A DNA stretch of 64,000 bases from Roridomyces roridus (Eukaryota; Basidiomycota; Agaricomycetes; Agaricales; Mycenaceae): assembly GCA_029378245.1 (NCBI GenBank), contig JARKIF010000050.1, positions 124,001 to 188,000 of the forward strand, in the 5' to 3' direction. A program made the position numbers and the translations under genes. Of the stretch, positions 1 through 11,183 are shown piece after piece. Within the stretch, counting starts at the first letter, position 1. Each line of letters begins with the position of its first letter. The notes under the pieces are model-generated. The model was not told where the DNA came from. It saw only the letters and a list, made by a program, of their open reading frames with translations, and ran no database searches.

Positions 1-2
1 CT

Positions 3-890
3 GCTTACCCACCCAAGGGGCGGCCTGGGCTGTATGTGTGGACTGTGAAGCGGTGGTTGAAGGGTGAGGGTGGTGGGTTGCTTGCTGTTGCGAGGGGGAT
101 GGTTAAAGGGCAGGGTGAGCATGGGCGGGGCGAACTCACTGCTGAGGTGGAGGTCAGGTTTGAGTGGAAGAGGGGCAAGGGCAAGGCGAAGAGGCGGAAG
201 GAGAAAGAAAATGGGGGGGAGGCCCGCAGGCAGGCGTCTTCGGTCAATTTGAGTGGGACGACCACCCCGACCAAGAGGTTGAGCATGAATGTGATTTCGA
301 GGCAGAGCAGTTTCAGCACGACTGCTGCTTCGGAGGACGGGCATGATGCTGCACGGAGGTCGGTTATCACTGCCGAGGGTGACGGTGCTGATTCTGGGGA
401 TGAGAGTGACCCGGAGGATTCGGAGACGCCGTGGACTTGTACGGTCAAGGTGCGAAGGCTTGGGCATGTGCGTGCTACGTCTCCTGCGACGTCACCTGGG
501 AAGCGGCGAGAGAAGGACAAGGACAAAGAAGGTGTTTTGAGGATCAAGGTGGCTACGATGTCTCCTACGCCGCACCATCCAAGGTTGTTGCGATGCTCAA
601 GGTGCCGTTCCCGCTTCCGGATGTGGACGTGGATAGGATGGTGGTCAGGAAGAGGGAGGTTGGGCCTGGGTCGCTTGGTGGGACGCCGATGAAGCCAGGT
701 GCGTTTTCTTTCCCTTCTTTTGACTGAGACGGTGGGCTGAGTATGGTTTGTAGCGCACGGGCTGGTGATTACGGCTGAGGAAATCAAGGATGTGGTGTGC
801 AGTACGGGGCTGTGGCTCGTTGTGAGGGAAGGCTTTGGAGGGATTGGGAAGGTCAACCGCAAGGGTGATGGGTGGCGCATTCGGGGGTGA
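3..890 (+). CDS. 3' part of a conserved but unrecognised protein (5' end outside window)
   Basis: The reading frame enters from the left edge and ends at a stop at 888-890. The visible part has a short beta-like segment (ELTAEVEVRFEW), a low-complexity basic and acidic stretch, and a well-ordered C-terminus containing LKVPFPLPDV and, after an intron (donor near 700, acceptor at about 749), TGLWLVVREGFGGIG and GDGWRIRG. The frame must shift by one base near 580-590 to join VATMSPTPHH to VVAMLKVPFPLP, so this region also has a probable single-base length error or lesion. I do not recognise the family. The basic linker and beta strands would suit a lipid- or membrane-binding C2-like or SMP-like protein, but nothing seen proves this. 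A 291-residue antisense frame is a shadow. Confidence 0.5.
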
Positions 891-1212
891 GGGTTTCAAG
901 GATCTCGTTATGACTCTCAGTATCTATCTGTATCTATTGCACCTTTGCGGTGCAGAGTATCATGTTTTACTCATCAGTTTTGATTGATTTGTGATTTCCA
1001 CTGCGAAAATTATGCGTTCGGCATCTTCGGATCGTGATTTTGTCAGCGATTTTGTCAAAGGTGCTCGGACGGACGGATCGCTTGCTCATGAACTTTTTGT
1101 CATCCTCCTTGCCGCAGTTCTGGCTTGTTCTGGCGAGTCCCGTCGAGCCGCGGCCAAAGATGGAAGTAACTTTCACACCATCACTCGGATCTCCGGCCTT
1201 CTTGCTTTCACC
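891..1212. promoter_or_regulatory. Intergenic stretch, presumed promoter of SDR copy A
   Basis: This stretch holds no supported gene. It lies between the stop of the left-edge gene and the ATG of SDR copy A and presumably carries the 3' UTR of the first and the promoter of the second. The short open frames on both strands have no recognisable content. Confidence 0.3.
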
Positions 1213-2327
1213 ATGAAGACTGTCCTCATAACTGGGTTTGTCGCGCTCCTGCGCTTCGGAAATCTGCTCAATTTCCTGTTCTAGCTGTTCCCCAGGTGGG
1301 ATCGGCCATGAGTTGGCTAGAGAATACCACTCCAAGGGGTGTCGTGTAATTGCAACTGCGCGTCGACGAGAGGCGTTGCTCGAGTTGGCATTGGCGCTCG
1401 GTGATGGACTGGAGACGTTCGAGTTGGATGTGACGGATGTTACTTCGATTAGGGCGGTCAGAGATGCGGTTGCGTCTATGACGGGTGGGACGCTCGATGT
1501 TCTCGTCAACAATGCGTGAGTTCTTGTTCTCTACTACCACGCTCCATTGAGATTTTGAGCAGGGGCCAAGGTAAAAACAAGTTCAGCAGATGACTCAGGC
1601 TAAATGAACCCCAGGCTACTCTGTACCTGCGACGGACGTTGACATGGACGAGGTCAAAGCCGTGTTCGATGTCAACGTCTTTGGCGTCATGAGCATGGTG
1701 CAAGAGTTCGCCCCGCTGCTCATCGCCAGTGGCGACGGCCGCATAGTTAACATCGGCAGCATAAGTGGAATCATGCCATATCCATTCGGTAGTGCCTACA
1801 ACGCTTCCAAGGCTGCGCTGCATGCTTATGGGAATACTCTACGGCTTGAAATGGCGCCGTTCAACGTCCAAGTGACTACGATTCTCACTGGAGGCGTCAA
1901 GAGTAATATTTCCAGCCACAAGAATCGACGCTTGGTTGGACCGGATTCAATCTACGCACCGATTGCTGATATTTTGGCTGAACGCCGTGTCGCGCGCTCA
2001 CAATGTGCGTATCTCCCTCTCATTTCAGAATTTTAGGTTTACATTAACAGCTGGCGCAATGCCTACAAGCATATACGCCAAACATATCGTGGAAGGGACT
2101 CTCCGACCCCGGGTCAGGCCTTGGATCTGGAAAGGCAGTTTCTCGTTCTTCTGCTGGTTCATCGACACGTTTGTCGGGAGGACGGGATTCGTGCGTCCTT
2201 TATTTCGTCCAATTCACCTGTTCATATTATCATTTAGGACTGGCTTTTTTCGTGGAATTTCGGGCTGCATGCACTGAGAGATATCTTGTCGAAGCAAAGG
2301 TTAGTCTTTGTCTACATATTCCTATGA
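1213..2327 (+). CDS. SDR copy A: AYR1-like NADPH-dependent 1-acyl-DHAP reductase type short-chain dehydrogenase
   Basis: Classical SDR and the only copy of six that reads cleanly. Exons: 1213-1235, 1285-1515, an 8-nt microexon 1563-1570, 1615-2004, 2051-2190 and 2238-2327. The cofactor motif TGCSPGGIG spans the first intron. NNAG is completed across the microexon, and the active-site motif is SAYNASK. The hydrophobic C-terminal part (WIWKGSFSFFCWFIDTF) resembles the membrane or lipid-droplet anchoring end of Ayr1-type enzymes, which reduce 1-acyl-dihydroxyacetone phosphate in ether lipid and phosphatidate synthesis. Substrate is inferred from family only. Copy A lacks two introns present in copies B-F: after the residues equivalent to YHTQG, and after VQVTT. 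It is also more diverged in sequence, so it is probably the oldest lineage in the cluster. Its C-terminus differs from the other copies after the last intron. Confidence 0.8.
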
Positions 2328-2405
2328 GCGAAAGAAATCGAAAGGCCCACAGAACCGACTAGCGCGATTTGCATTACCACTGTACCGCCCAATCTACGGT
2401 TTCAT

Positions 2406-3246
2406 TTAGTATTTACTGCCAGAAAGAGGACATACATACCCTTGAAAGACGCCATACGTGATCTTGTTCATCTTCTCTCCCAGTACCCGGGTGTCGCTCA
2501 AATACTCTCCGGGGCTCTGCTCAATACCAGTGGTGACCTCAGGATCATCCAACGACTCGGAATCACTTGGGGCCAAGAGGATGCACACACGCTCCCATCC
2601 CTCGCCCGCTTTATACTCCAACAACCGCTCCCGTGACTCGTCCAACGATTCGGAATCGTCGGCGAAGCTTGCATTGGCTCGAAATCGCTTCCTTGCGATG
2701 TCTTCGCTGGGAAGGTCGCCAAAGAAGGTCATCCACACCAGTCGGAAGAAGGGGCGCAAGCGGCTGAGGAAACGTGCGTCCAGGCAGGAGGCCACGACAA
2801 AGGGTTTGTTGCGCCCGAGTTTGGCTACTTGTGCGGTCTTGGATTTGAGAGCTCGGTATCGTGAATGCGAAGGAGGGGAGTGATTGAGCTCCTCGGCGAG
2901 GCAGGAGGTTGCGTTCGTGGCTGGCGCCTGATATTGTGAGTAAAAACTATTGAAAGCGTGCTGCAAAGATGGAACGGGTGTGCACCTCGCAGTATCCAAG
3001 GAGTTGCTCCCACTCCTGCCCGGCGATCTTTGGACCCTTGCCAAAGAATCGCGAGTTGAGCGCCTCTGTCCATCTGTCGAGGTCTACTCCGGGTCCATGG
3101 GTTTCTCGGGATACTTGGAACATATCAAATGCAACCGTGGCTGGAGTGCGCGATATTGCGAGTGAGAGCACCTTGACGGGTTCCGCGTAGGAGGTCCCGT
3201 GGCAGTCTACCCAGCTCGAAGCATCCGTGCGCACCCATAGGGCCAT
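2406..3246 (-). CDS. Hypothetical protein, 260 aa
   Basis: Two exons (3246-2986 and 2927-2406) join in frame. The intron starts GTGCAC, has a TACTCAC-like branch site and ends ATCAG. The protein begins MALWVRTDASSW, is mixed in composition, and has a Ser/Asp/Glu-rich middle (DDSESLDESRERLLEYKAGE) and a C-terminus ending LSGSKY. I see no signal peptide, transmembrane segment or recognised motif. It lies tail-to-tail with SDR copy A (78 bp gap) and upstream of the end of copy B. Function unknown. Confidence 0.6.
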
Positions 3247-3626
3247 AATGCTTGGAGGAGGATTGTCAAATCAGAAATGCTCCGTGTGTGAAGGGGGGGT
3301 ATCGCGGCGCTGAGCCTCTTCGAGCATGTACGCCGGCCTTTTATGGTACGAGGGCCGTTTTTAGCTCGCTGCTTCTGTCCGCAGATGCGTCGCATCCGGC
3401 CTCCTTGGGTTAGATAGCGCGTCACTTGAGAGTAGATTGACGAATTGAGTGCTGGTGGAGTTGGATATTATGCTATTATGCTTTCGGGGTGTGACGCACG
3501 AGAGAAGCTGCCAGGTACCCGTGGACGGCGGGAAGCATACCCAAGCGGCGATCTTGGGCCGGGTGCTACTCAAAAATACAGGCAACTCGGATTCAACGTG
3601 GCTATACTTCAGAGGGTACATAGAAA

Positions 3627-4948
3627 TCACAGTTGTTTTCCCTTCCCATGGCCGAGACGAGCTTCCAATTCGCTCAGGCCCGATTGGGAGCGGCACAACC
3701 GATCCTAGATATTGAATTTGTGAACGGTAGGACGAATTTTGACTCGCAACACGCACGAATCCAGTCCGTCCGATGAAGAATGTATCCACGAGCCAAACGA
3801 ACCACGAGTAAGTGCCGTACCACAACCACGCTCGGACGGTGCGTTTGAGCGTCTGTCTGACCACGTAGGTGGCGTATACTTCTGGAGACATCATCGTCTT
3901 TGCTGCTGCAAGAATAAAACGAGTCGTTGAGCTGATGGTTTGTAGCAATGGATAGCACACCCACCCGCTTCAGGCGAAAGCTGATTCGTGATAAGGTGCT
4001 TTATGGGCGTATAGATGGAGGAGGGTTTGAGCGGTGTTGGGCTTGTCGCAGCCGAGATAATCATGTTGGTGTGGACGCCCCCGGTGATGACCTGAAATGA
4101 ATCGGTATTTTATTCGCCGGGATGAAAGGACGGGCGGACAGTAGTAACTTGCACGCTAGATACCAGGATGAAAAAGATATTCTTCTTTTTTTCGAGAGGC
4201 AACTGCTTACTTGAACGGCGCCAACTCGAGTCTAAGTGTATTCCCATACGCGTGCAGGGCCGCTTTCGATGAATTGTACGCGCTGCTGTTGAACGGGAGG
4301 GGGATCATCCCCACTACGCTGCCAATGTTCACAATTTTACCGTTGCCACTGGCGATCAGTAACGGCGCAAACTCTTGCACCACGCGCATGACGCCAAAGA
4401 CGTTCACCTCATACACGCGCTTGACCTCCTCCATGTCAAGGTCGGTGCAGGGGACCCCGTAGTGACCTGAATGATTTTTTCGCTGTCAGGGTCGGATGAT
4501 GTGCATGACGAGGAGCGTACCTTGTCCGCTGTACTCGAGTCTGGATCAGACCTGCAATTCAGTCTGACCAGAGACTCTTACGCATTGTTCACGAGGATAT
4601 CAAGCGTCCCTCCCGTGATGGACGCGACAGCGTCTCTAGCAGCTTTGACAGAATCCGAAGTCGCACACATCGAGTTGCAAGTGTCTCCACTCCCGGGCAG
4701 AGAGCCGTCAGTTCGGTTAGAACTCGTTGCTGGCGCGCCGTGGCGAATACACGGAGACCTGAACGTCCATCAACTAGGAGTTTAAGAAGAAGAAAGAAAG
4801 AAATGCAACGAACCCTTGGCTTGATACTCCTTTGCCAGGGCATAGCCGATTCCACCTGGGGTGCAGCTGAGGAATGAAGAAAAAGTAAGCATTCTTCAGG
4901 CGGTCCAAGACGGAATGAAATGAACCCAGTGATGAGAACGGATTTCAT
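3627..4948 (-). CDS. SDR copy B: AYR1-like SDR with apparent frameshifts and an extra intron
   Basis: Paralogue of copy A. It starts MKSVLITG at 4948-4946 and keeps CTPGGIG, the 8-nt microexon (4528-4521, giving AGQG), the catalytic SAYNSSK, and a C-terminus ending GHGKGKQL. Two single-T insertions (run at + strand 4679-4680 and at 4658-4659) put the segment ETLQLDVCD out of frame with its neighbours. Both are homopolymer changes and could be sequence errors. Uniquely among the copies, an extra 55-nt intron (4210-4156, GTAAGC..CTAG) splits the Asn codon of APFNVQVTT. This leaves a 16-nt exon (4155-4140) before the usual intron. If the frameshifts are artefacts, the product would be about 290 residues and probably active. 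Confidence 0.65.
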
Positions 4949-5197
4949 GAGAGGGAAGATCAAGAGAGGAAGGGCTGTCGTGCCAGCGCGCCGTTGCAAA
5001 TAAATTACGACGGACTCGGATAACCATCAGCGGTTGTGCTTGATTTCTTAATTTACCAGGGCAAGAGCGCGCCGAGCCGCTGCCCCGACGCCGGTGTGGG
5101 CCAGAATCCCATGGAGTTCAGTTATGAGTCATGTTGTGACGAGAGAACACATATAGACGGCGGTAACGTATTGTTCGAGCTTTGGGTATGCACTTGA

Positions 5198-6434
5198 TCA
5201 ATTCTGTTTCGTATCCTCCGCGAGGTGGGCCTTGAGCTCATGGAGCCCTGATCTCTTCCAACAAACTGCATCCTATCACCTTGTCAGCCGTCCGTCCGCC
5301 TGAGACAGAAACAAATGAAACTCAACGAATCCCGTGCGATGCCGAAACGCATCAATGAGCCAGACGATCCACGAGTCCGTTCCATGCCACAACCAGGCGC
5401 GGACGCTGCGCCTGAGCGACTGGGATACAACGTATTTGGCGTATGCCTCCGCCGTCATCATTGTCTGGACTATTAGGGGAGTGGTTAAGTAGGGTTAATA
5501 CAGATGCATTACATAGATACCTTCTTCAGACGAAAACCGCTTTGTGATGATATCGGCGATTGGTGCGTAGATGGAGGTGGGCTTGAGCGGTTTGACAGCG
5601 GCCGACTCCCAGATGTTCGTCTGCACGCCCCCAGTGATGACCTCGGAGAAATACCTCAGCCAAAACATTATCAGCTCGAGATTTTGACTCACGGTCGTGA
5701 CTTGCACATTGAACGGCGCCAACTCGAGACGCAGGGTATTCCCATACGCGTGCAGGGCAGCTTCAGACGAGTTGTACGCGCTGCTGTTGAACGGGAGGGG
5801 GACGATGCCGACTAGGCTGCCGATATTCACAATTCTACCGTCTCCACTGGCGATCAGCAACGGCGCAAACTCCTGTACCATGCGCATGACGCCAAAGACG
5901 TTGACCTCGTAGAGCTGCTTGACTTCGTCCATTTCCAGGTCTATGCTGGGCCCTGTATTTCCTAACGGCGGCGAGTGAGCTGCGTGTAGAAGAAAACGAG
6001 TTGGCCACAAACCTTGTCCGCTGTGCCATTCAGTTAGTTAGCCAAGTGAATACGAAAAACATCGACCGAGGCCTTACGCATTATTGACAAGAATATCAAG
6101 CGTCCCTCCCGTAATGGCAGCGACCGCCTCCCTAGCAGTTTTGAACAGAATCGCCATTGCACACATCCAATTGGAGCGTCTCCACTCCCTGCGCAGCCAA
6201 GTCGGCCAGGACATCTGGCCGACGCGCGGTTGCGAAAACACGGAGACCTGAGATTCAGGGTAAGCCAAGGGACCTTGTGTTGAAACTGCCGACAAGTGAC
6301 AGACCCTGGGTGTGATACTCCTTCGCCAGCGCGTGGCCTATCCCGCCTGGGGTGCAACTAGGTAGCCGGTGAGCAAAGTTTTTGTCGTTGGTGGATTGGA
6401 ATCTGAATCACCCAGTAATGAGAACGGTTTTCAT
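5198..6434 (-). pseudogene. SDR copy C: AYR1-like SDR lacking the catalytic lysine
   Basis: Same exon plan as copies D-F, with microexon 6020-6013. In the active-site motif SAYNSSK the lysine codon is GAA (5764-5762), giving SAYNSSE. This lysine positions the cofactor ribose and lowers the tyrosine pKa, so activity should be lost. There is also a single T insertion (+ strand AA run at 6144-6145) between VCNGDSV and KTAREAV that breaks the frame; on its own that one could be a sequence error. The 3' exon ends with the conserved AVCWK...LHELKAHL...KQN tail seen in D-F. The rest is well conserved, which points to recent inactivation. It lies on the minus strand in tandem with B and D. Confidence 0.75.
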
Positions 6435-7136
6435 GTGAGGGAACGAACGGGAAGAGGCAGCAGATCAATTGATCAATTGATCCACTGATTCATCTGCAGT
6501 GTCAATATATCCCTTGATTTACTGCTTCTTGGGAAGGAATCTCTTGGAAGGCAGAGGCGCGTTGACAAGTTAACGTTGCTTCCCCGAGACATTAAAGACG
6601 CAATCAAAACATTTTTGCGACTTTCAATGCACCTTCATCAAGTCGAATCCAATACGGAGTTCTCCTCGAGTTCTCCGCGTTCAATTTGGCTAGATGTATC
6701 TAACAAATCTGCCTCCAACTCCCGCATTTCCGTTTCAAAAGCGTCATGAAGGCCTGCAGCCATTTGAAACGACCCCCCCGTCACCGCGACCCTGTAGATG
6801 AATATAGTTCTGCGGCGGCGAGGCCCTCATCCCGGCGCCCAAATCACGTTGGTTCCTCCAAACTCGAGGGCACTGGAGCTTTCCCGCAGTCTGCTGAGCG
6901 AACCTGAGACTCGGACTGGGACGACCACAGCTGACCTTCTTAATTTATCAGGGGCAAGAGCGCGCCGCACCGCGCTGCGGCAACGAATCAAAACAGGAGG
7001 TTCGAGTCGACGGCGGCGCCGACGCGGGTGTGGGCCAGGAGCCCATGGAAGCTGGAGTTCATTTATTATGAGGCATGTTGTGACGAGAGACACATAGACG
7101 GCGGTAACGTATTGTTCGAGACTTGGGTGTACTTGA
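6435..7136. repeat. Duplicated SDR upstream flank (copy C promoter side)
   Basis: No supported gene. Part of this region (about 6690-6780) resembles 8655-8740 upstream of copy D, for example a TCTGCCT...CCCG stretch followed by CATTTGAAACGAC or CATTCGAAACGAC. Similar sequence occurs in opposite orientation upstream of copies E and F (about 12460-12620 and 14530-14720). The SDR repeat unit therefore includes a promoter-side flank of a few hundred bases as well as the coding region. I compared the copies by eye, not with an alignment program. Confidence 0.5.
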
Positions 7137-8374
7137 TCAATTCTGTTTCTTATCCTCCGCGAGGCGGGCCTTGAGCTCATGGAGCCCCGCTCTCCTCCAA
7201 CACAACGCGTCCTACAGCGTGTCAGCTGCACGTCCGTTTCACGAAACAAATGAAACTCAACGAATCCTGTGCGGTGCCAAAACGTATCGACGAACCAGAC
7301 GAGCCACGAGTCAGTGCCATGCCACAACCATGCTCGGACACTGCTTCTCAGGGACTGGGAGACAACGTATTTGGCCTATGTCTCCGCTGTCATCATATTC
7401 TGGACTGAAGGCGGATGAGATGAGTATAATGTCAATACAGCACTGTATATACATACCGTATTCAGACGTATACAACTTTGCGATCATATCTGCGATCGGT
7501 GTGTAAATTGAGGTGGGTTTGAGCGGCCTGCAAGCAGCCGACTCCCAGATTTTGGTCTGCACGCCCCCAGTGATGACCTTGGGGGAAATCAATCAGTTAT
7601 CAGCCATTAGCTTAAGAATCCGACTCACAGTAGTAACTTGGACATTAAACGGCGCCAACTCGAGACGCAGGGTATTCCCATACGCATGCAGGGCAGCTTT
7701 AGATGAGTTGTACACGCTGCTGTTGAACGGGAGGGGCACGATGCCGACGACGCTCCCGATATTCACAATTCGACCGTCTCCACCGGCGATCAGTAATGGA
7801 GCAAACTCCTTGACCATGCGCATAGCGCCAAAGAGGTTGACCTCGTACATCCGCTTGATGTCGTCCATTTCGAGATCTATGGAGGGAACTCCAGTGGCTC
7901 CTGACGGCGGTCAGTAAACTGGGTAGAGGAAAACGAGTCGGCTACAAACCTTGTCCACTGACCCACCCGGTGAGTGAATTGGATACAAGAAAATTCGAAC
8001 GCCTCCTTACGCATTGTTGACAAGAATGTCAAGCGTCCCTCCGGTAATGGCGGCGACCGCCTCCCTGGCAGTTTTGACTGACTCGTCATCGCATACATCG
8101 AGCTGCAGCGTTTCAACTCCCTGTGAAGCCAAGTCGGCCAAGACCTCCTGCCGACGCGCTGTGGCGAAAACACGGAGACCTGAGATTCAGGTGTAAGCCA
8201 AGGACCCTGTTGAAAGACGATTCACAGACCCTGAGTGTGATATTCCTTAGCCAGCGCGTGGCCTATCCCGCCTGGGGTGCAACTGCCAATGGTTCAGGCA
8301 GATCAGCCAAATTCTTGTCTTTGGACTCAAGCGGATTGGATTCAGACGCACCCAGTAATGAGAACGGTTTTCAT
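7137..8374 (-). pseudogene. SDR copy D: AYR1-like SDR with an in-frame stop
   Basis: Exon plan as in E and F, with microexon 7957-7950 reading TGGACAAG. The Rossmann part is intact (CTPGGIGHALAKEY, LRVFATARRQEVL, DILVNNA), and the active site is SVYNSSK. In the penultimate exon the sequence corresponding to MMTA-EAYAKYVV reads MMTAET-stop-AKYVV. The stop is TAG at 7378-7376, where the other copies have TAC. It is a base substitution rather than a homopolymer change. Moving the splice acceptor to this TAG would shift the frame. The truncated product would lack the hydrophobic C-terminal third (RAWLWHGTDSWLVWFVDTFW) but keep the catalytic core, so some activity cannot be excluded. Confidence 0.75.
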
Positions 8375-9006
8375 CCGAGGGAAGGAAAAGGAAGAGAGGC
8401 GGGTTGAAACGTTGACATTGGGACCTTATTAATATGGTCAGAGTCAACCGCGCCAAGGCTCAGTCAGCGCTCAGCGCGCAGTAGCCGACGACGGCCGTTG
8501 GTGGCCGTTTAAACGTTCGATTGGTAGCCGCGCGAGGATGGTCTTGATCCGGAGGCGGTGGCGACTGAAACAGATGCAAACTTTCGACTCCCTTTTGGCA
8601 TTTGCGACTTTCACCGAACTGACTCGAAGCCAACAAGTTGCATGTCCAAATTGGCTGGGTGTACAAGTCTGCCTTCAAATCCCGAGCTTCGGTTGCAAGA
8701 ACTTCAGGACCCATTCGAAACGACTCGAAGAGGCTACCAAGACTTTGCAGGTAACTAGTTCCGCGGCGGCGCCCAAACTTGAATCGGATTGGCTCCACTG
8801 AATTTTCACATTCCCTCCAAAATTGCTGGTGTTTCGAGGGCACTGGGGACTATATATTCCGCTCAGCATGCTGAGTCTCCTGCGGCAAGAACCTGAGACT
8901 CGGACGGCAATCGCGGACTTCAATCGGCTCAGGGCGCTCTCTCGCTTACAAAATAATGTATCTACTTGACATGGCTATATCTCCCCACTTCCCGTAGGTC
9001 CTCCGC
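8375..9006. repeat. Duplicated SDR upstream flank (copy D) and intergenic DNA
   Basis: No supported gene. The stretch at about 8560-8930 matches the flanks upstream of copies C, E and F (GCATCTGTTTC-type and CCTGAGACTCGGAC-type segments). It probably contains the promoter of copy D and the 3' UTR of the next minus-strand gene. Confidence 0.4.
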
Positions 9007-9873
9007 TCACATCTCACCCCTCAACATCGCCTGAACGACTTTGTGCTTCCCTAACCATTCACGATCCATAGGAACTTCCTTTCCCTCTGAAATACGCCGC
9101 AAATACTCCTCCATCTGACTCACAGCTGCTCACCGAATGAGAAACAGGTCGCCCAATAGGGACAATTTATTCCTCACCTAACGGCCGTTTGTCTTCCTTC
9201 ACATCATTCGCAGCGTGGCCAGCAGGTCCTCTAATAAACCTAACGGGATACGCGTCAGTCAGTCACTCGGCTAAAGATTCCAGGGAGCCACACACGTAGG
9301 CAGGAGCTCCCTCGTCTTATTCGCCACCCTTGCCAACGGTCTGAAAAATTCGCCTGCCCATCGCTCGAGGTCTTCCTCCCCGCGCTCCTTCACGCCGCCG
9401 TCATTCAGACACGCCATCATGTAGTAGATAATATCTGCGGGGTGGATGCTGGTGGAAGTCCAATGGAAGCGTGTGGCGATCGCGGTACGCGTCGATTCGC
9501 AGTAGAGAGCGTCTCTGACCCACTGTAATATAATGTAAGTATATCGTCGCATGATGCATGCAATTGAAAAGAAGACCCAAAAACTCACCGAAGAACATCT
9601 AACGACCCCCGCGTCCCGCTCATACATCATAGTCAACACATCGCCCAGCACGCCCTTCAAATACATGGCCCCGAGAACGTGCATGATCTTCAATTCGGCG
9701 GGAGTCTTGTTGCGGGTGGCCGCGTTGAGCTCGTCGATGGAGAGCGGGAATTCGGGGAGCACGTTGGTAGGCGCGATGAGGAAGGTCGAGACGTCTTTAC
9801 GCGCGGTGTGGATGCTTGGTTTCGGGGCAGGGGCGCCGGCAGTTGGGTCCCGCGGTGTTTCTACTGTGGACAT
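9007..9873 (-). CDS. Hypothetical protein, four exons
   Basis: Starts MSTVETPRDPTAG at 9873-9871. The model has one intron after GVVRCSS (GTGAGT..ACAG), one after ELLPT (GTGTGT..GTTAG) and one after EDKRPL (GTGAGG..GCAG). It ends with MEEYLRRISEGKEVPMDREW and QAMLRGEM at 9009-9007. The final two exons are too short for simple ORF calling, but they continue the frame with correct splice signals. The protein is largely helical, with a hydrophobic middle (KIMHVLGAMYLKGVLGDVLTMMY) but no clear transmembrane helix. I do not recognise the family. It sits between the minus-strand SDR array and gene G and reads in the same direction as both. Confidence 0.6.
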
Positions 9874-10131
9874 GAAGAATCGCGTGCGATGAGCTTAGGC
9901 GGGTAGCGCGGAGTGGGGGATCGGGCGAGATTCCGACGCGACGCGACGAGGTGGTGGTGAACAAAGTTGAGTAAAAGGGGCGTCGATCGGCCAAGTTTTT
10001 TTGACGTCAATCAAAGAGCCTTCGACAACCAAGTTGGTCGCAACCCAATTTTCGTGCACAAGAAAAATAGACGCCTGTGTATAATACATCCCGAATAAAG
10101 TGAAGCAAGATCCAACCCAGTCCAACCCAGC

Positions 10132-11183
10132 TCAATAAGCTCTGACCGACCGCGGTTGGTGCATGGAGCTTTTCCCCGTACAAAAAATTCCAAAGCGCTT
10201 CGTAAGTTTCGGCGGCTTGAAGTTGTAGGACATCTCCGAATCCGGGCAAGGGCCAGGTACGTGATTTTCCTGCTCCGCCTCGTGGCGCACGCGTTTTCGC
10301 GCCCGCCGAACATGTGCCTCCGTGTTGGGAAGGAGTAGATGATATCTAGCCCGCTTCCGTTGATGGCGAGGGGGTTCGGACCACCTGCGCGTGTGCGGGA
10401 ATGCATCTGGTGCTGGGAGAAAGGTGTTTGAGATCAGCGGACGGGCGGGCTGGCAGTTGAGATGCTGGCTTACGGGGCATGTCGTTGCTTGATCGAGCAG
10501 GCTGTGGCACTGGCACCGGCGTGCAGGTGGTGATCCCCAAGGCTAGCGACTGTCTCAAGGCGTCCGGTAGGACACCGTGGAACTGGAAAGTCGAGTCTGG
10601 GCCGGAGCAGAAATTACTGGATAGCCGAACTAGGAGAGAATTCGCTCTAGCTGACGACAGAACAGAAAAAGGTCAACTGAGGAAGGAATTCCGGAAAAGA
10701 GTTAGAATCATTACACTGGAGAGTGGCATCGACATCTGCGCGGCGTTTTTGAAGCATGTGTAACAGATCAAAGTAGGCGTCCTTGTATTTCCGATTTGCC
10801 TCCTCGCTCAAGGTGAACAAAAATAGCGATGTTCCCGAAGCTTCCAGGGTGGCACGAGCAGCCTTGATCCAAGGTTTTCAGCACAGTCCCTTTAGGTGAA
10901 AGAAGAGACGAAAAAGCGTTACCTCGATTAAACGGATGATCTGGGGACATTGAATAAGATCTCATAGCGACTCGGACTGCCAGAACTTAAAACTCACCTT
11001 GCGGCTATGTCTGCGGAATTCGTCTGGTGGTAGGTCTGAGCAAGACAAAAGGTCTGTGGCGGCACTGAGGAACGCCGGATTCAATTGTGTCTGCAGGGCG
11101 ATACACAATCGGACGGCGTCGGCTTGTAAATCCAAGGGGCAAGAGGAAGAAGCCTCGGGGAGCGATGAAGAAAGAGGAGCCAT
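10132..11183 (-). CDS. Gene G: unknown family with conserved C-terminal LTKRFGIFCTGKSSMH motif (paralogue of gene H)
   Basis: Five exons (11183-10998, 10940-10923, 10862-10715, 10650-10474, 10412-10132) give 269 residues in one frame. Exon 2 is only 18 nt and encodes IIRLIE. The N-terminal half is helical (DLQADAVRLCIALQTQLNP, LLSCSDLPPDEF, DAYFDLLHMLQKRRADVD). The middle is Pro/Ser-rich, a basic stretch follows (RQKRARYHLLLP, RARKRVRHE), and the C-terminus holds FKPPKLTKRFGIFC and TGKSSMHQP. The paralogue H at 30816-31948 has the same intron positions, the same 18-nt exon and nearly the same C-terminal block. I know no named family with this motif. Both copies lie head-to-head with a STAND gene, so a partner or co-regulated role is possible (inference). 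Confidence 0.7.

Noticed and set aside
5..880. 291-residue minus-strand frame at the left edge
   Set aside because: Low-complexity Pro/Ser/Arg product antisense to the better-supported plus-strand gene; no motif.
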